A stretch of 64,000 nucleotides of DNA, taken from the NCBI RefSeq assembly GCF_001010355.1, contig NZ_JPLA01000019.1, positions 9,032 through 73,031 of the forward strand. The letters run 5' to 3'. The notes beneath the pieces were generated by a model. The model was not told the origin of the DNA. It did not search any database and worked only from the letters and a program-made list of their open reading frames with translations. Position 1 is the stretch's first letter; each line of letters begins with the position of its first letter. Positions 9,040 to 22,928 of the stretch are shown here, piece by piece. The position numbers and the translations under genes were made by a program. This DNA comes from Dyella japonica DSM 16301 (GTDB lineage: Bacteria; Pseudomonadota; Gammaproteobacteria; Xanthomonadales; Rhodanobacteraceae).

Positions 9040-9510
9040 TCAGCTTTCGATCTTGGACTGCAGGTAGCGCTCGGCGCTGAGGTCCTTGATCAGGCTGAAC
9101 TGGGTTTCCAGCCAGTCGATGTGCTCTTCCTCGTCATGCAGGATGTTCTTGAACAGGTCGCGGCTGACGAAGTCGGCAATGCTTTCGCTATGGACGATGG
9201 CTTCGCGCAGATCCTTCACCGCCGCCATTTCCAGATCCAGGTCGCCCTGCAGGCATTCCACCGGATTTTCGCCGATGCGTAGCTTGCCCAGGTGCTGCAG
9301 GTTCGGCAGGCCGTCGAGGAACAGGATGCGCTCGACCAGATTGTCGGCGTGCTTCATTTCCTCGATCGATTCCTTCCTCTCGTGCTCCGCCAGCTCGTCG
9401 TAGCCCCAGTCCTTGTACATGCGGTAATGCAGCCAGTACTGGTTGATCGCGGTCAGCTCGTTGTAGAGGACCTTGTTGAGGAATTCGATGACTTTCGCGT
9501 CGCCCTTCAT
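9040..9510 (-). CDS. bfr: Bacterioferritin
   Basis: A 156-residue bacterioferritin that stores iron in a 24-mer shell with heme at subunit interfaces. It has the ferroxidase-centre residues in NELTAINQYWLHYRMYKDWG and HERKESIEEMKHAD and a second EEEHIDWLE motif; Met52 in IEEMKHAD corresponds to the heme-ligand methionine. Its length is standard. The ferredoxin bfd lies 139 bp upstream on the same strand, the usual partner that reduces Bfr to release iron. Confidence 0.95.
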   Translation of the reverse strand: MKGDAKVIEFLNKVLYNELTAINQYWLHYRMYKDWGYDELAEHERKESIEEMKHADNLVERILFLDGLPNLQHLGKLRIGENPVECLQGDLDLEMAAVKDLREAIVHSESIADFVSRDLFKNILHDEEEHIDWLETQFSLIKDLSAERYLQSKIES

Positions 9511-9595
9511 GGGAAGTCTCCTTCAGCGCAGAGGGCGACTATACGGCGAGTTTTTCAGGCATGTCGGAACGAGAATGACTAAGAGTTGCGCATGC

Positions 9596-9623
9596 AAAAA
9601 CGCGCAGCCAAGGCCGCGCGTTT
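9596..9623 (-). terminator. Hairpin terminator downstream of bfd
   Basis: The arms aaacgcgc (9598-9605) and gcgcgttt (9616-9623) pair. Read on the minus strand the stem ends in a run of five T, positioned 27 bp after the bfd stop codon, so bfd is separated from bfr transcriptionally. Confidence 0.75.
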
Positions 9624-9649
9624 CGGGGGGAGAGCTGTGGGACGCCGGA

Positions 9650-9850
9650 TCAGGCGATGGCAGCAATCGGCAGTGTCAGACGCACCTGCTGCACAGCCTT
9701 GTCGAGGGTGGCGCGCGCTTCCTGTTCGCAACAACCGCAGCAGTCCGAACAGCCCGTGCGAGCCTGCAGCTCGGCGAACTGATGGACGCCTTCGCTGGCG
9801 GCCCGGCGGATGTCGCCGTCGGTGACGGCGTTGCACATGCAGATATACAT
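9650..9850 (-). CDS. bfd: Bacterioferritin-associated ferredoxin
   Basis: A 66-residue [2Fe-2S] protein of the BFD family, starting MYICMCNAVTDGDIRRA. Cluster ligands are the CxC pair near the N-terminus and the cysteines in TGCSDCCGCCEQ. It delivers electrons to bacterioferritin for iron mobilisation. ATG 9850 starts at the conserved MYICxC; a longer frame to 9886 would run across the Fur box. Iron-repressed expression is supported by that operator just upstream. Confidence 0.93.
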   Translation of the reverse strand: MYICMCNAVTDGDIRRAASEGVHQFAELQARTGCSDCCGCCEQEARATLDKAVQQVRLTLPIAAIA

Positions 9851-9865
9851 GGCACATATGGGAAC

Positions 9866-9884
9866 GCAAATGCGAATGATTGTC
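9866..9884. promoter_or_regulatory. Fur box upstream of bfd
   Basis: GCAAATGCGAATGATTGTC matches 13 of 19 positions of the palindromic Fur consensus (GATAATGATAATCATTATC). It lies 16-34 bp before the bfd start codon, where Fur binding would block transcription when iron is plentiful. Confidence 0.75.
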
Positions 9885-10019
9885 AACTCAGTGAGCAGGC
9901 CGTCGTCAGCGGGGTGGTTCAGCTGCCGTCAGGGTTGGTGAAGGAGGCAGGCGGGCGAAATCCCACCCTGCCGTAGGCCAGCCTGGGCTTTGGACCTGAG
10001 CGAGCTGGCTGGCGGCCTG

Positions 10020-10577
10020 TCAGGCCGCGGCCTTGCCCTTGCGCGGAGTGTCGCCTGCGTCAGGACCGTCTCGGTGCGGCAGATCGCCCAGCTGGACACT
10101 CAGCAAGGTCTCCACCAGGGGCGCGAAGTGGCGCAAGGCGCGTTCGTAGACCTGGCGCTTGAAGTTGACCACGTGGGCCGCCGGGTACCAGAAATCCACC
10201 CAGCGCCAGTGGTCGAACTCCGGCTTCTCGCAGGCATCCAGCTTCAGCGCATCCTCGCTGCCCACCAGGCGCAAGAGGAACCACACCTGCTTCTGCCCGA
10301 TGCAGGTCGGGTGCTGGTGGTGGCGCACGTAGCGGCTGGGCAGGCGGTAGCGCAGCCAGCCGCGGGTCACGCCGATCACTTCCACGTGGTGCGCGGCCAG
10401 GCCGGTTTCCTCTTCCAGCTCGCGGTACATGGCTTCCAGCGGCGTCTCGTCGCTGCGCATGCCGCCCTGGGGGAACTGCCAGCCATCACGATTGACGCGG
10501 CGCGCCCAGAACAGCCGGCCGTCCGCATTCAGCAGAACGATGCCCACATTCGGACGATAGCCATCGACGTCGATCAT
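10020..10577 (-). CDS. rppH: RNA pyrophosphohydrolase
   Basis: A 185-residue Nudix hydrolase that converts 5'-triphosphate mRNA ends to monophosphate and starts RNase E-dependent decay. It begins [17 protein letters not shown], then [14 protein letters not shown] and the Nudix box [20 protein letters not shown], all diagnostic for RppH/IalA. The C-terminal tail beyond FAPLVETLL is basic and variable, as in relatives. Confidence 0.95.
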   Translation of the reverse strand: MIDVDGYRPNVGIVLLNADGRLFWARRVNRDGWQFPQGGMRSDETPLEAMYRELEEETGLAAHHVEVIGVTRGWLRYRLPSRYVRHHQHPTCIGQKQVWFLLRLVGSEDALKLDACEKPEFDHWRWVDFWYPAAHVVNFKRQVYERALRHFAPLVETLLSVQLGDLPHRDGPDAGDTPRKGKAAA

Positions 10578-10760
10578 GTTGCCTCCTGGAGCCGGGCGGG
10601 TACGGCGGACTACAGGAAACCACCGCGGCTCGACGTCGATTCAAGCACAGCGCAGGAAGCGGGAGCAACCGGCCCCCTTGAACCGGAAGGCGGGGCCAAC
10701 TAAACTGCCGGGCCCTGCCTGGTCGACCTCACGTCGACGTCCCTGGCGGGCGGCACCCAA

Positions 10761-10837
10761 GGCTATGTAGCTCAGCCGGTTAGAGCACAGCACTCATAAT
10801 GCTGGGGTCGGTGGTTCGAGTCCACCCATAGCCACCA
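10761..10837 (+). tRNA. tRNA-Met (CAT), elongator
   Basis: A 77-nt cloverleaf: acceptor ggctatg / catagcc, D-arm agctcagccggttagagc, anticodon stem cagca / tgctg with loop ctcataa (anticodon CAT at 10795-10797), T-arm with ggttcgagtcc, discriminator A and encoded CCA. It resembles E. coli elongator tRNA-Met, not tRNA-Ile2 (different acceptor stem) or the initiator (first pair is G-C). Confidence 0.95.
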
Positions 10838-10855
10838 TGTGTCTGAAGATCGTCC

Positions 10856-10880
10856 AAAGCCCGCTTGCAGCGGGCTTTTT
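10856..10880 (+). terminator. Terminator after tRNA-Met
   Basis: Stem aaagcccgc / gcgggcttt around ttgca followed by a T-run, 18 bp past the tRNA end. Confidence 0.85.
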
Positions 10881-11117
10881 GCGTTCAGGGCCCACGTTGA
10901 TCTAGGTGGCTCGATCACACGAGGAGCGCAGCCGCCTCCTTTGGTGTGCTTTGCCCTGGCCGGGCCTCGATGGGGCGCACCCGCCTAGGTAAATTCACGC
11001 AGTCCTTCTACGTAGAAGCTCGCTGTCCGGCCCAACACTCCGATGATCCAATGCCCGACGGGCGCCCCGCGTCCAGGCTGCTTGTGGTCTTCGTGGACGT
11101 GATCTCCGGGAGTCATC

Positions 11118-13493
11118 ATGGGAAACCGGCTACGCCTCATGGCGCTCGTAGTGCCCTTGTTGCTTGTGCTTTGTGCAGGTGTCCTCGCTCAAGATGTGGC
11201 TCCCCCGCCCGCGGCTGGCAACGTCCAGGACCGCAACAAGCTGCCCATGCCGCTATCGCCGTTCACCGGCAAGATCGGCAAGACGTATAAGGAATCCACG
11301 TCCGCCTGGCAGAGTCCGCCGAAGGCGCCCGCGGGCGCGCCCAACGTCATCATCGTCCTGCTGGATGACGTGGGCTTCGGCCAGTCATCCGCCTTTGGCG
11401 GGCTGGTGCCGATGCCCAACCTCGAGAAGCTTGCCTCCGAAGGCCTGCGCTTTAACGACTTCCACACCACCGGCATCTGCGGCCCATCGCGCTCGGCTTT
11501 GCTGACTGGACGCAACCACCACGACGCCGGCAACGGCTTTCTGATGGAGTGGGCCACGGGCTTTCCCGAATACTCCACGATGATCCCCAGGGACACCGCC
11601 ACGATTGGCGAGATCCTCAAGGACAACGGCTACTCCACCTGGTGGTTCGGCAAGAACCACAACACGCCCGACTGGGAAACCTCGGTCGCCGGTCCCTTCG
11701 ACCGCTGGCCGACGGGGCTGGGCTTTGAATACTTCTATGGCTTCAACGCCGGCGAAACGGACCAGTGGTATCCGGTGCTGTTCGAGAACACCACGCCCGT
11801 CGAGCCGGACAAGACGCCCGCCCAGGGCTATCACTTCATGACGGACATGACCGATCGCGCCATTGCGCGCATGAAGTTCTTCAAGTCGATGGCGCCGCAG
11901 AAACCCTTCTTCATGTACTTCGCGCCGGGCGCTGCGCACGCGCCGCACGAGCCGCCCAGGGAGTGGCGCGACAAGTTCAAGGGCAAGTTCGACATGGGCT
12001 GGGACAAGTATCGCGAGATCGTTTATCAGCAGCAGCTCAAGGAAGGCATCATTCCCGCCAACACGCAGCTCACCAAGCGCCCGGACTGGGTGAAGCCGTG
12101 GGATTCGCTGAACGCCGATCAGAAGAAGGTGTATTCCGCGCTGATGGAAAACTTCGCCGGCTACCTGTCCTTCACCGATCACGAGATCGGCCGGCTGCTG
12201 GATGCGGTGCGGCAGCTGCCGGACGCCAACAACACGCTGGTGATCTACATCGTGGGCGACAACGGTGCCTCGGCGGAGGGTGGCCCTGACGGCACGCTCA
12301 ACGAGATCAAGAACCTCAATGGCCTGCAGACCGACCTGCAGGACGTACTGAAAAACATCGACCGTATCGGCGAGCCCGGCACCGAGCCGCACTACCCGAT
12401 CGGCTGGGCCTGGGCAGGCGATACGCCATTCCAGTGGGTCAAGCAGGTGGCTTCGCACCTGGGCGCCACGCGCAATCCGATGGTGGCGTGGTGGCCGGCC
12501 AAGATCAAACACGACGACAAGCCGCGCGATGCGTTCGTGCATCTGGTCGACGTGTTGCCGACCGTGCTCGATGCGGCGCACATTCCCATGCCCGACACGG
12601 TCAACGGCATCAAGCAGTACCCGCTGGCTGGCAAATCGTTCCTCGCTGCCTTCAGCAGCAATGACTACCGGGGCCGCAACGAGCAGTACTTCGAGATTCT
12701 GAGCAATCGCTCGATCTACCTGGACGGCTGGAAAGCCGACGCGCAGCACACCATGCCGTGGCGGCAGGACCTGGCGCCAGGCAACTGGGACAAGGATCGC
12801 TGGGAGCTCTACAACCTGCAGGACGACTATTCGGAGGCCAATGATCTGGCGGCCAAGATGCCGGAGAAGCTGGCGCAGATGAAAGCGGCGTTCGACAAGG
12901 CGGCGGCACAGTTCCATGTCTATCCGCTGGATGACCGCGGCTCGGCGCGTCTTGCGGTGCCCAAGCCAGCGGTCACCGGCTCCGATCCCAATGCCAAGGA
13001 GTTCACCTTCGCCGCAGGTGCGACGCGCATTCCGGAAACCGCAGCGCCGCCGATGAAGAATCGCTCGTGGAAACTGGTAGCCAACGTCAAAGCCGATGGC
13101 GCGCAGACCAGTGGCGTGATTGTGGGCTTCGGTGGCACGGCAGCGGGCTTGACGCTCTATCTCGACAAAGGCGTGCCCGTGTTTGACTACAACTACTTCG
13201 AGAAGCAGACGGCCATCCGCGGCAAGTCACCCCTGAAGTCCGGGGCATCCACGGTGGAAGTTGATTTCGACTATCTCGGCAAGAAGGGCGAAGTGGGCAA
13301 AGGCGCCAACGTCACCCTCAAGGTGGATGGCGCGGTGGTTGCCACCGGGAAACTGGACCAGACCGTGGCCGGCCGCTTCGGCATCGATACCTTCGGTGTG
13401 GGCGAAGACACTGGCCAGCCGGTGACGCCTGCCTACCAGCCGCCTTTCAAGTACACGGGTGACATCGACAAGGTGGTCATCAGCGTGAAGTGA
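11118..13493 (+). CDS. Arylsulfatase, secreted (large, with C-terminal lectin-like domain)
   Basis: A 791-residue sulfatase. A signal peptide (~1-24, [19 protein letters not shown]) directs export. The catalytic domain shows [14 protein letters not shown] (metal-binding Asp83/84), the formylglycine motif with Cys121 in [22 protein letters not shown] and a later VGDNGAS that completes the calcium site. After ~residue 640 a beta-rich module begins ([23 protein letters not shown]) resembling a carbohydrate-binding fold. It hydrolyses sulfate esters in the periplasm or outside; the natural substrate is unknown. A ribosome site (gggag) precedes ATG 11118. Maturation would need a formylglycine-generating enzyme elsewhere. 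Confidence 0.93.
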   Translation: MGNRLRLMALVVPLLLVLCAGVLAQDVAPPPAAGNVQDRNKLPMPLSPFTGKIGKTYKESTSAWQSPPKAPAGAPNVIIVLLDDVGFGQSSAFGGLVPMPNLEKLASEGLRFNDFHTTGICGPSRSALLTGRNHHDAGNGFLMEWATGFPEYSTMIPRDTATIGEILKDNGYSTWWFGKNHNTPDWETSVAGPFDRWPTGLGFEYFYGFNAGETDQWYPVLFENTTPVEPDKTPAQGYHFMTDMTDRAIARMKFFKSMAPQKPFFMYFAPGAAHAPHEPPREWRDKFKGKFDMGWDKYREIVYQQQLKEGIIPANTQLTKRPDWVKPWDSLNADQKKVYSALMENFAGYLSFTDHEIGRLLDAVRQLPDANNTLVIYIVGDNGASAEGGPDGTLNEIKNLNGLQTDLQDVLKNIDRIGEPGTEPHYPIGWAWAGDTPFQWVKQVASHLGATRNPMVAWWPAKIKHDDKPRDAFVHLVDVLPTVLDAAHIPMPDTVNGIKQYPLAGKSFLAAFSSNDYRGRNEQYFEILSNRSIYLDGWKADAQHTMPWRQDLAPGNWDKDRWELYNLQDDYSEANDLAAKMPEKLAQMKAAFDKAAAQFHVYPLDDRGSARLAVPKPAVTGSDPNAKEFTFAAGATRIPETAAPPMKNRSWKLVANVKADGAQTSGVIVGFGGTAAGLTLYLDKGVPVFDYNYFEKQTAIRGKSPLKSGASTVEVDFDYLGKKGEVGKGANVTLKVDGAVVATGKLDQTVAGRFGIDTFGVGEDTGQPVTPAYQPPFKYTGDIDKVVISVK

Positions 13494-13588
13494 CCCGAGG
13501 TGGGCCGGCTCTCTGCTTGAGGGCCGGCCAACTCGCCGGCTGGCTCCTGCCTGAGTGGCTGTAAACAGCTAGGCGCTAGAATGGCCGC

Positions 13589-13951
13589 ATGCATATTTTC
13601 AAAGAATTCCATATCGAGGCGGCTCACCGCCTGCCGAACGTGCCGCCGGGCCACAAGTGCGCGCGCCTGCACGGGCATTCGTTCCGTATCCAGATCCACG
13701 TCGAGGGCGAGCCGGATCCCACCCTCGGCTGGGTGATGGACTTCGCCGACGTCAAAGCGGCGTTCGCCCCTCTGTTCGACCAGCTCGACCATCATTACCT
13801 CAATGACATCGAGGGCTTGGAGAATCCGACCAGCGAAGTGCTGTGTCGCTGGATTTTCAAGCGCTTGCAGCCGTCCCTGCCGGGCTTGGACAAGGTGGTG
13901 GTGCACGAGACCTGCACCTCGGGCGCCAGTTGTAGCCGTGACAGCTTTTGA
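13589..13951 (+). CDS. queD: 6-carboxy-5,6,7,8-tetrahydropterin synthase
   Basis: A 120-residue member of the PTPS/QueD family, which makes 6-carboxytetrahydropterin from dihydroneopterin triphosphate for queuosine in tRNA. Zinc ligands His13 (IEAAHRL) and His28/His30 (LHGHSF), catalytic Cys24 (HKCARLHGH), the LDHHYLND helix and HETCTSGA are all present. Length is standard. It follows the arylsulfatase by 95 bp but is functionally unrelated. Confidence 0.95.
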   Translation: MHIFKEFHIEAAHRLPNVPPGHKCARLHGHSFRIQIHVEGEPDPTLGWVMDFADVKAAFAPLFDQLDHHYLNDIEGLENPTSEVLCRWIFKRLQPSLPGLDKVVVHETCTSGASCSRDSF

Positions 13952-14105
13952 CGCGTCGCAATAGATCGGCGTTTGAATGTAATAGATTGGTAATCTTGAA
14001 TTTTTCGTGACACGTGAGCGTGTCCAGGAAAAATATATTGCAATGCACAAAATGACTTGGTAGCTTAGTCGCCACTACCCCTAATCCCGTCGAGGGACCC
14101 AAGTC

Positions 14106-14507
14106 ATGACGCAGCAACTGAACTCTCAGGTTTTCGCCTACGCCAAGCAGTTTGCCGACAATGCCTTCAAGGCCCAGTCGGTGGCCTTCAAGGGCCTGGA
14201 GCAGGTCGCCGATCTGCAGCTCCGTGCGCTGGAAAAGCAGTCGGAAGCTGCGGCTGACTTCTTCAGTGGCGCCCTCGAGACCCGCGATATCGACGGTTTC
14301 CGCGTTCTGTGGGAAAAGGCAGCTGCCGCCGGCCGTGAAAACGCCGAGCGCGCCGTGGCCGTCACCCAGGAAATCATCGCCGTGACGCAGAAGACCGCCG
14401 AGTCGCTCAGCGCGCTCGCGCAGGAGCAGCAGCAGGCTGCCAACGACGCCGTGGCCGCGCCGGTCGCCGCCGTCAAGAAGGCCGCTGCCGCCGCTGGCGC
14501 CAAGTAA
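14106..14507 (+). CDS. Phasin family protein
   Basis: A 133-residue, almost wholly helical protein (QVFAYAKQFADNAFKAQSVA, then GLEQVADLQLRALEKQSEAA), with an alanine/lysine-rich C-terminus. This is the Phasin_2 pattern of proteins that coat polyhydroxyalkanoate granules or act as general amphipathic helical proteins. No PHA synthase is nearby. An A/T-rich 150-bp leader and a strong terminator frame it as a single, probably abundantly expressed gene. Confidence 0.85.
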   Translation: MTQQLNSQVFAYAKQFADNAFKAQSVAFKGLEQVADLQLRALEKQSEAAADFFSGALETRDIDGFRVLWEKAAAAGRENAERAVAVTQEIIAVTQKTAESLSALAQEQQQAANDAVAAPVAAVKKAAAAAGAK

Positions 14508-14550
14508 GACCGCTTAGCGACGCAGCGCTTCTTCCCCCCAGTTGCGTCTA

Positions 14551-14579
14551 AGGGCCGGACGGTTGTCCGGCCCTTTTTC
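14551..14579 (+). terminator. Terminator after the phasin gene
   Basis: Perfect 10-bp stem agggccggac / gtccggccct with loop ggtt and five T. Confidence 0.9.
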
Positions 14580-14655
14580 TTTCGTGAGTTCTCACGACGG
14601 CTGCCGGTTTTGTGAACAGATCGGCCCGTGGACAAGATGTCGCGCAAGCCGCGGC

Positions 14656-14685
14656 TTGTCGCTGTAAATGCCTCGCTGATATACT
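14656..14685 (+). promoter_or_regulatory. Candidate sigma-70 promoter of the atp operon
   Basis: TTGTCG (14656-14661) and TATACT (14680-14685) are separated by 18 nt. Transcription would start near 14692, leaving too short a leader for the GTG at 14701 and supporting the later atpI start. Confidence 0.55.
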
Positions 14686-14754
14686 TTTTGGGATTGGACC
14701 GTGGCCCGCAGCTGGTTCGGTGCCGCCTTGAGCGAAGCCGCGCGGGAACATCAC

Positions 14755-15120
14755 GTGATCAACAGTCTTGCTTCCGGTCGTCGTCTGGCACTGCGCATGA
14801 TTTTGCTGCAGCTGGCCGTGGCGGTGGCCGTCGGTCTCACCTTCCTGATGCAGGGGCCCCGCGAAGCCGTGGCGGCCGCTGCAGGCGCCACCCTGGTGGC
14901 GCTGGGTTCCGCGCTGCTGGCGTGGCGTTCCTTCAAGGGGTTGGGTGGGGGAGGCACGGCCATGTGGCACGTGATGTCAGGTTTGGTCCTGAAGTGGATC
15001 GTGATCTTCGGAGGGCTGATCGCGATCCTGGGTCAATGGAAATTACCGCCACTAGCTGCCATCACGGGGCTGGTGGCTGCTTACGCAATAAATCTGCTGG
15101 CGTTCAGATTCAAGGGCTAA
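14755..15120 (+). CDS. atpI: ATP synthase subunit I
   Basis: A 121-residue membrane protein with four hydrophobic segments, first gene of the atp operon; AtpI helps assemble the c-ring. The GTG at 14755 gives MINSLASGRRLALRMILLQL, the typical AtpI beginning, with ggga about 8 nt upstream. A GTG at 14701 in the same frame would add 18 residues, but it lies only about 9 nt after the likely transcription start. The gene ends 3 bp before atpB. Confidence 0.85.
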   Translation: MINSLASGRRLALRMILLQLAVAVAVGLTFLMQGPREAVAAAAGATLVALGSALLAWRSFKGLGGGGTAMWHVMSGLVLKWIVIFGGLIAILGQWKLPPLAAITGLVAAYAINLLAFRFKG

Positions 15121-16298
<1,178 letters not shown>

Positions 16299-16341
16299 GC
16301 CTTCGCTTGGCCGCAAGGCCGATCGGAGCGGGTTATGTGGT

Positions 16342-16366
16342 GTCGCGGCGCTTCTAGAGCCGCGAC
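16342..16366 (+). other. atpE-atpF intercistronic hairpin
   Basis: Arms gtcgcggc and gccgcgac pair across a 9-nt loop, in the gap after the gene for the most abundant subunit. There is no T-tract, so an RNA-stability or translation-tuning role is more likely than termination. Confidence 0.6.
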
Positions 16367-16408
16367 TTCACGTCAACTTCAACGTGTTCGGGAGTATTTG
16401 GAAAGCTC

Positions 16409-16879
16409 ATGGATATCAATCTGACTTTCCTGGGCCAGATGGTTTCTTTTGCCATCCTGGTCTGGTTCACCACCAAGTTCATCTGGCCGCAGCTCAATCA
16501 CGCGATTGAAGAGCGCCAGAAGAAGGTTGCCGAAGGTCTGGCCGCCGCTGAAAAGGCGCGCGCCGAACTCAAGGACGCCGACGCCAAGGTGGCCGTCGAG
16601 ATCAAGCAGGCCCGTCAGCAGGCCAACGAGATCATCGAGCGTGCGCAGCAGCAGGCCAACCAGATCGTGGACAAGGCTCGCGCCGAAGCCGTGACCGAGG
16701 CGGGTCGTCTGAAGGCGGCCGCTGCCGAGGAAATCGTCAGCATGCAGCAGCGTGCGCGCGAAGAACTGCGTGGCTGGGTCGGCCGTCTGGCTGTCCAGGG
16801 CGCGGAAAAAATCGTGCAGCGCGAAGTGGACGTCAACGCCCACAAGGCGATGCTCGACCAGCTCGCGGCCGAGATCTAA
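16409..16879 (+). CDS. atpF: ATP synthase F0 subunit b
   Basis: A 156-residue stator subunit with an N-terminal membrane helix ([19 protein letters not shown]) and a long charged helix that dimerises to link F0 to the delta subunit. Length and composition match the E. coli protein. Confidence 0.96.
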   Translation: MDINLTFLGQMVSFAILVWFTTKFIWPQLNHAIEERQKKVAEGLAAAEKARAELKDADAKVAVEIKQARQQANEIIERAQQQANQIVDKARAEAVTEAGRLKAAAAEEIVSMQQRAREELRGWVGRLAVQGAEKIVQREVDVNAHKAMLDQLAAEI

Positions 16880-16882
16880 GTC

Positions 16883-17416
16883 ATGGCACAGGCAATCACC
16901 CTCGCCCGTCCGTATGCGCGTGCCGCCTTCGAGGTGGCCCACGCGGCCGGCTCGCTGGGCGCCTGGTCGCAGGCGCTGGCCTTCGCCGCGGAAGTGGCGA
17001 AGGACTCGCGCGTGGCCGGTTTCGGCAATGATCCGCGCGTGACGGCGGACCAGCTGGTCGCGTTGCACCTGCCGCAGGGCATGGCTGCCGACGCGCCGTT
17101 CGCCCGCTTCCTGGGTGAGCTGGCCGAGCACCGTCGCATGGCGCTGTTGCCGGAAATCGCTGCGCTGTACGAAGCGTACAAGCGCGAATCCGAATCGCAG
17201 CTGCTGGTGAAGGTGACCAGTGCGTTCGCACTGGACGCCGCCCAGGCTGAACAGCTGAAGGTGTCGCTCAAGCGTCGCTTCAAGCGCGAGATCGAACTGG
17301 AAACCCAGGTCGATGCCTCGCTGCTCGGTGGCGTGGTGATCGATACCGGCAGCGAAGTGATCGACGGTTCGGCCCGCGGTCGTCTGGCGCGCATGACCCG
17401 CGCGCTGACGGTTTAA
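16883..17416 (+). CDS. atpH: ATP synthase F1 subunit delta
   Basis: A 177-residue OSCP/delta protein starting MAQAITLARPYARAAFEVA, with the C-terminal LGGVVIDTGSEVIDGSARGR signature. It joins the b-dimer stalk to the alpha subunits. It starts 3 bp after atpF. Confidence 0.96.
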   Translation: MAQAITLARPYARAAFEVAHAAGSLGAWSQALAFAAEVAKDSRVAGFGNDPRVTADQLVALHLPQGMAADAPFARFLGELAEHRRMALLPEIAALYEAYKRESESQLLVKVTSAFALDAAQAEQLKVSLKRRFKREIELETQVDASLLGGVVIDTGSEVIDGSARGRLARMTRALTV

Positions 17417-17503
17417 AGAATTTAAGCGAAGTCCGTTTCGCGAAGCGCCACGCCAGCAGTGGCTGGCTCTTCAAAAAAGACTCAAATCTCAGGATATCGA
17501 CCC

Positions 17504-19054
<1,551 letters not shown>

Positions 19055-19066
19055 GCAGTCAAGGGT

Positions 19067-19112
19067 GTACGGCCGTCCAGACGGCCGTACCGAACTCCGG
19101 TCGGCTGACCGG
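19067..19112 (+). other. Two hairpins between atpA and atpG
   Basis: gtacggccgt / acggccgtac (19067-19090, loop ccag) is directly followed by ccggtc / gaccgg (19097-19112, loop ggct). Neither has a T-tract. They fall where subunit stoichiometry drops from three alpha to one gamma. Confidence 0.6.
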
Positions 19113-19143
19113 GATCGCACTAACCCAATAGGTTGAGGCAAAC

Positions 19144-20070
19144 GTGGCAAGCGGACGCGAAATCAAAACCAAGATCAAGAGCACGCAGAACATGCGCAAG
19201 GTGACGCGCGCGCTCGAGATGGTCTCGGCCTCGAAGATCCGCAAGGCGCAGGATCTGATGAAGGCCTCGCGTCCCTATGCGCGTGCCATGCGCAAGGTGA
19301 TCGCGCACGTGGCCCAGGCCAGCACCGATTTCAGCCATCCGTTCCTGGTGGAGCGCGAGAAGGTTGCGCGCGTCGGTTTCCTGGTGGTCAGCACGGATCG
19401 CGGCCTGTGCGGCGGCCTGAACTCGAACCTGTTCCGTCGCCTGCTGCCGATCATTCGCGAGTGGCAGGACAAGGGCGCGGAAATCGACGTCGTCGCCGTC
19501 GGCCAGAAGGCCACGCAGTTCTTCCGCCGCATCAAGGGCGTGAACCTGATCGGCAGCGTCAGCCACCTGGGTGAGAAGCCGAAGGTCGAAAGCCTGGTCG
19601 GCGTGATCAAGGTGATGCTCGATGCGTATGTCGAGGGCAAGCTGGATCGCGTGTTCCTGGCCCACAACGACTTCATCAACACCATGACGCAGAAGCCGAC
19701 CGTGCACGCGCTGTTGCCGCTGCCGGTGGTGGCCAAGGAAATGGTCGGTGCCGAGCCTTCCACCCAGTCTCCGGATTTCCCGGTGGCCGGGCTCAAGCTC
19801 GATCAGAAGCACGACTGGGATTACATCTACGAACCCGATGCAGCCACGGTGCTCGAGCACGTGCTGGGCCGTTACATCGAGTCGGTGGTGTACCAGGGCG
19901 TGCTGGAAAACCTCGCCAGCGAACATGCCGCGCGCATGGTGGCGATGAAGAGCGCGTCGGACAACGCAAGCAAGGTGATCGGTGAACTGACGCTGATTTA
20001 CAACAAGGCGCGTCAGGCTGCGATTACCCAGGAAATCTCGGAAATCGTCGGCGGCGCAGCGGCTGTATAA
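19144..20070 (+). CDS. atpG: ATP synthase F1 subunit gamma
   Basis: A 308-residue rotor shaft protein starting with [23 protein letters not shown], ending with [33 protein letters not shown] as two long helices. It is some 20 residues longer than the E. coli subunit, the extra length lying in the middle (around [18 protein letters not shown]), a common feature of relatives. Confidence 0.96.
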   Translation: MASGREIKTKIKSTQNMRKVTRALEMVSASKIRKAQDLMKASRPYARAMRKVIAHVAQASTDFSHPFLVEREKVARVGFLVVSTDRGLCGGLNSNLFRRLLPIIREWQDKGAEIDVVAVGQKATQFFRRIKGVNLIGSVSHLGEKPKVESLVGVIKVMLDAYVEGKLDRVFLAHNDFINTMTQKPTVHALLPLPVVAKEMVGAEPSTQSPDFPVAGLKLDQKHDWDYIYEPDAATVLEHVLGRYIESVVYQGVLENLASEHAARMVAMKSASDNASKVIGELTLIYNKARQAAITQEISEIVGGAAAV

Positions 20071-20072
20071 GT

Positions 20073-20183
20073 GCAGGCATCCCTGCCTGCAAGAGCAGAT
20101 CAAAAAGCGGCCATCCATGGCCGCGAGTAGTTAAAGCGATCATCCGTGATCGCCAAGATCAAAAAGCTGCCATCCATGGCAGC
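20073..20183 (+). repeat. Four-unit array of 18-nt hairpins between atpG and atpD
   Basis: Units at 20073-20090 (gcaggcatccctgcctgc), 20107-20124 (gcggccatccatggccgc), 20136-20153 (gcgatcatccgtgatcgc) and 20166-20183 (gctgccatccatggcagc). Each is a 7-bp stem closing the loop TCC plus one base. Stem bases differ between units but always compensate. Units 2 and 4 are preceded by the direct repeat agatcaaaaagc. Confidence 0.85.
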
Positions 20184-20196
20184 ACTTTTAAACTAA

Positions 20197-21666
<1,470 letters not shown>

Positions 21667-21760
21667 TCCCTGTGAGGCACCACGATGAGGCGCGCAGGCC
21701 GCGCCTCATCGGCTCCACATAGCATCGTCTGCTTTTCACCGAACGCACCGGAATACCCTC

Positions 21761-22186
21761 ATGAGTCATACCCTCCGTGTCGACATCGTCAGCGCCGAAG
21801 CCGAGATCTTCTCCGGCGACGCGCAGCTCGTGGTCGCCACCGGCGAGATGGGCGAACTGGGCATCGCGCCCCGCCATGCGCCGCTGATCACCCGCCTCAA
21901 GCCCGGCCACGTGGACGTGGTGCTGGCCAATGGCGAGCGTCAGCAGTTCTGGGTGTCGGGCGGCATCCTGGAAGTGCAGCCGCAGGTCGTCACCGTGCTG
22001 GCCGATACTGCCGCACGCGCCTCCGACCTGGATGAAGCGGCCGCCCAGCGCGCCAAGCAGGAAGCGGAAGACGCCCTGGCCAACCGTAGCGACGCGCTCG
22101 AGATTGCCGAGGCGCAGGCCAAGCTGGCGCAGGCCATCACCCAGCTGCAGGCGCTGGAGCGCATGCGCAAGACGCTCAAGCACTGA
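21761..22186 (+). CDS. atpC: ATP synthase F1 subunit epsilon
   Basis: A 141-residue protein with an N-terminal beta-sandwich ([30 protein letters not shown]) and C-terminal helix hairpin that regulates ATP hydrolysis. Last gene of the operon, followed 29 bp later by a strong terminator. Confidence 0.96.
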   Translation: MSHTLRVDIVSAEAEIFSGDAQLVVATGEMGELGIAPRHAPLITRLKPGHVDVVLANGERQQFWVSGGILEVQPQVVTVLADTAARASDLDEAAAQRAKQEAEDALANRSDALEIAEAQAKLAQAITQLQALERMRKTLKH

Positions 22187-22215
22187 GCGGACTTGCCCGG
22201 GTAGCACCCCGCAGA

Positions 22216-22240
22216 ACGCCGGCCCTGGGCCGGCGTTTTT
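22216..22240 (+). terminator. Terminator of the atp operon
   Basis: Perfect 9-bp stem acgccggcc / ggccggcgt around ctg, followed by TTTTGTTT. Confidence 0.9.
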
Positions 22241-22277
22241 GTTTATGCTGCGGCTACTCGACAGCGGGGGCTACGAC

Positions 22278-22844
22278 ATGGATGCGAGGCAGCAAGCCGA
22301 TGGGCCCAGGGCCGCATGGTTCCTGCCGGCCGCGTTGATCGTGTCATTGGCGGGCTGCGCAGACGCACCCCACACCACCTCGTCCAAACCATCCACCGAG
22401 GGCGACACCTCGTATCGGGCCGTGGCCAAGGACGATATGCAGCACTACCAGCTCGCCATGGGGGAGATCTCCACCGGGGCGATTCCCTGGCATCACCCCT
22501 CGCCGCCGTACCCGGCCGCTCTGCTCGATCAGCGCCTGCCGCCGCAAGAGGTACAGGCCACGCTCGTCGTCAACGAAGCAGGCAAGGTCGTTGAGGTACG
22601 CATCGCCGATGAGGCACAGGCCGATGCACAAGTCCGCCAGTTCGATCAGGCCGTGCGCGAGACCGCCATGCAATGGACGTTCGAGCCGCTGCGTTTCAGC
22701 CAATGGGCCGCGGACGCCAACGGCAACAGTCACGAAGTGAGCACTGAGGCGCGCCCCTTCAGTCTGGACTACGTGTTCCGCTTCGCCTGGAAAGACGGCA
22801 AGCCGGTGGCCGACGCCAGCGCCGTCGCGCATGCCCTGCCATAG
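22278..22844 (+). CDS. Lipoprotein with TonB C-terminal-like domain
   Basis: A 188-residue predicted lipoprotein: signal peptide with lipobox IVSLAGC (acylated Cys ~27), then a domain with PPYPAALLDQRLPPQEVQAT, LVVNEAGKVVEVRIAD and AVRETAMQWTFEPLRF, the pattern of the TonB C-terminal beta-alpha-beta fold. It lacks the proline-rich spacer and inner-membrane anchor of true TonB, so it is unlikely to transduce energy. ATG 22278 is chosen as the first start giving a signal peptide. Confidence 0.7.
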   Translation: MDARQQADGPRAAWFLPAALIVSLAGCADAPHTTSSKPSTEGDTSYRAVAKDDMQHYQLAMGEISTGAIPWHHPSPPYPAALLDQRLPPQEVQATLVVNEAGKVVEVRIADEAQADAQVRQFDQAVRETAMQWTFEPLRFSQWAADANGNSHEVSTEARPFSLDYVFRFAWKDGKPVADASAVAHALP

Positions 22845-22928
22845 CCATAGGTTCTACATCATCAGGGCCGTAGGGCGTCGGGCCTCGGCTGCTATCCTCC
22901 GCCGCTAGTCAAGGACAGGTTGGATCCT

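Noticed and set aside
10761-10837. tRNA-Met as an attachment site for an island containing the arylsulfatase
   Set aside because: No integrase or repeated tRNA 3' end is found nearby, and a terminator directly follows.
14701-14754. Earlier GTG start of atpI
   Set aside because: It lies about 9 nt after the predicted transcription start and adds residues not expected in AtpI.
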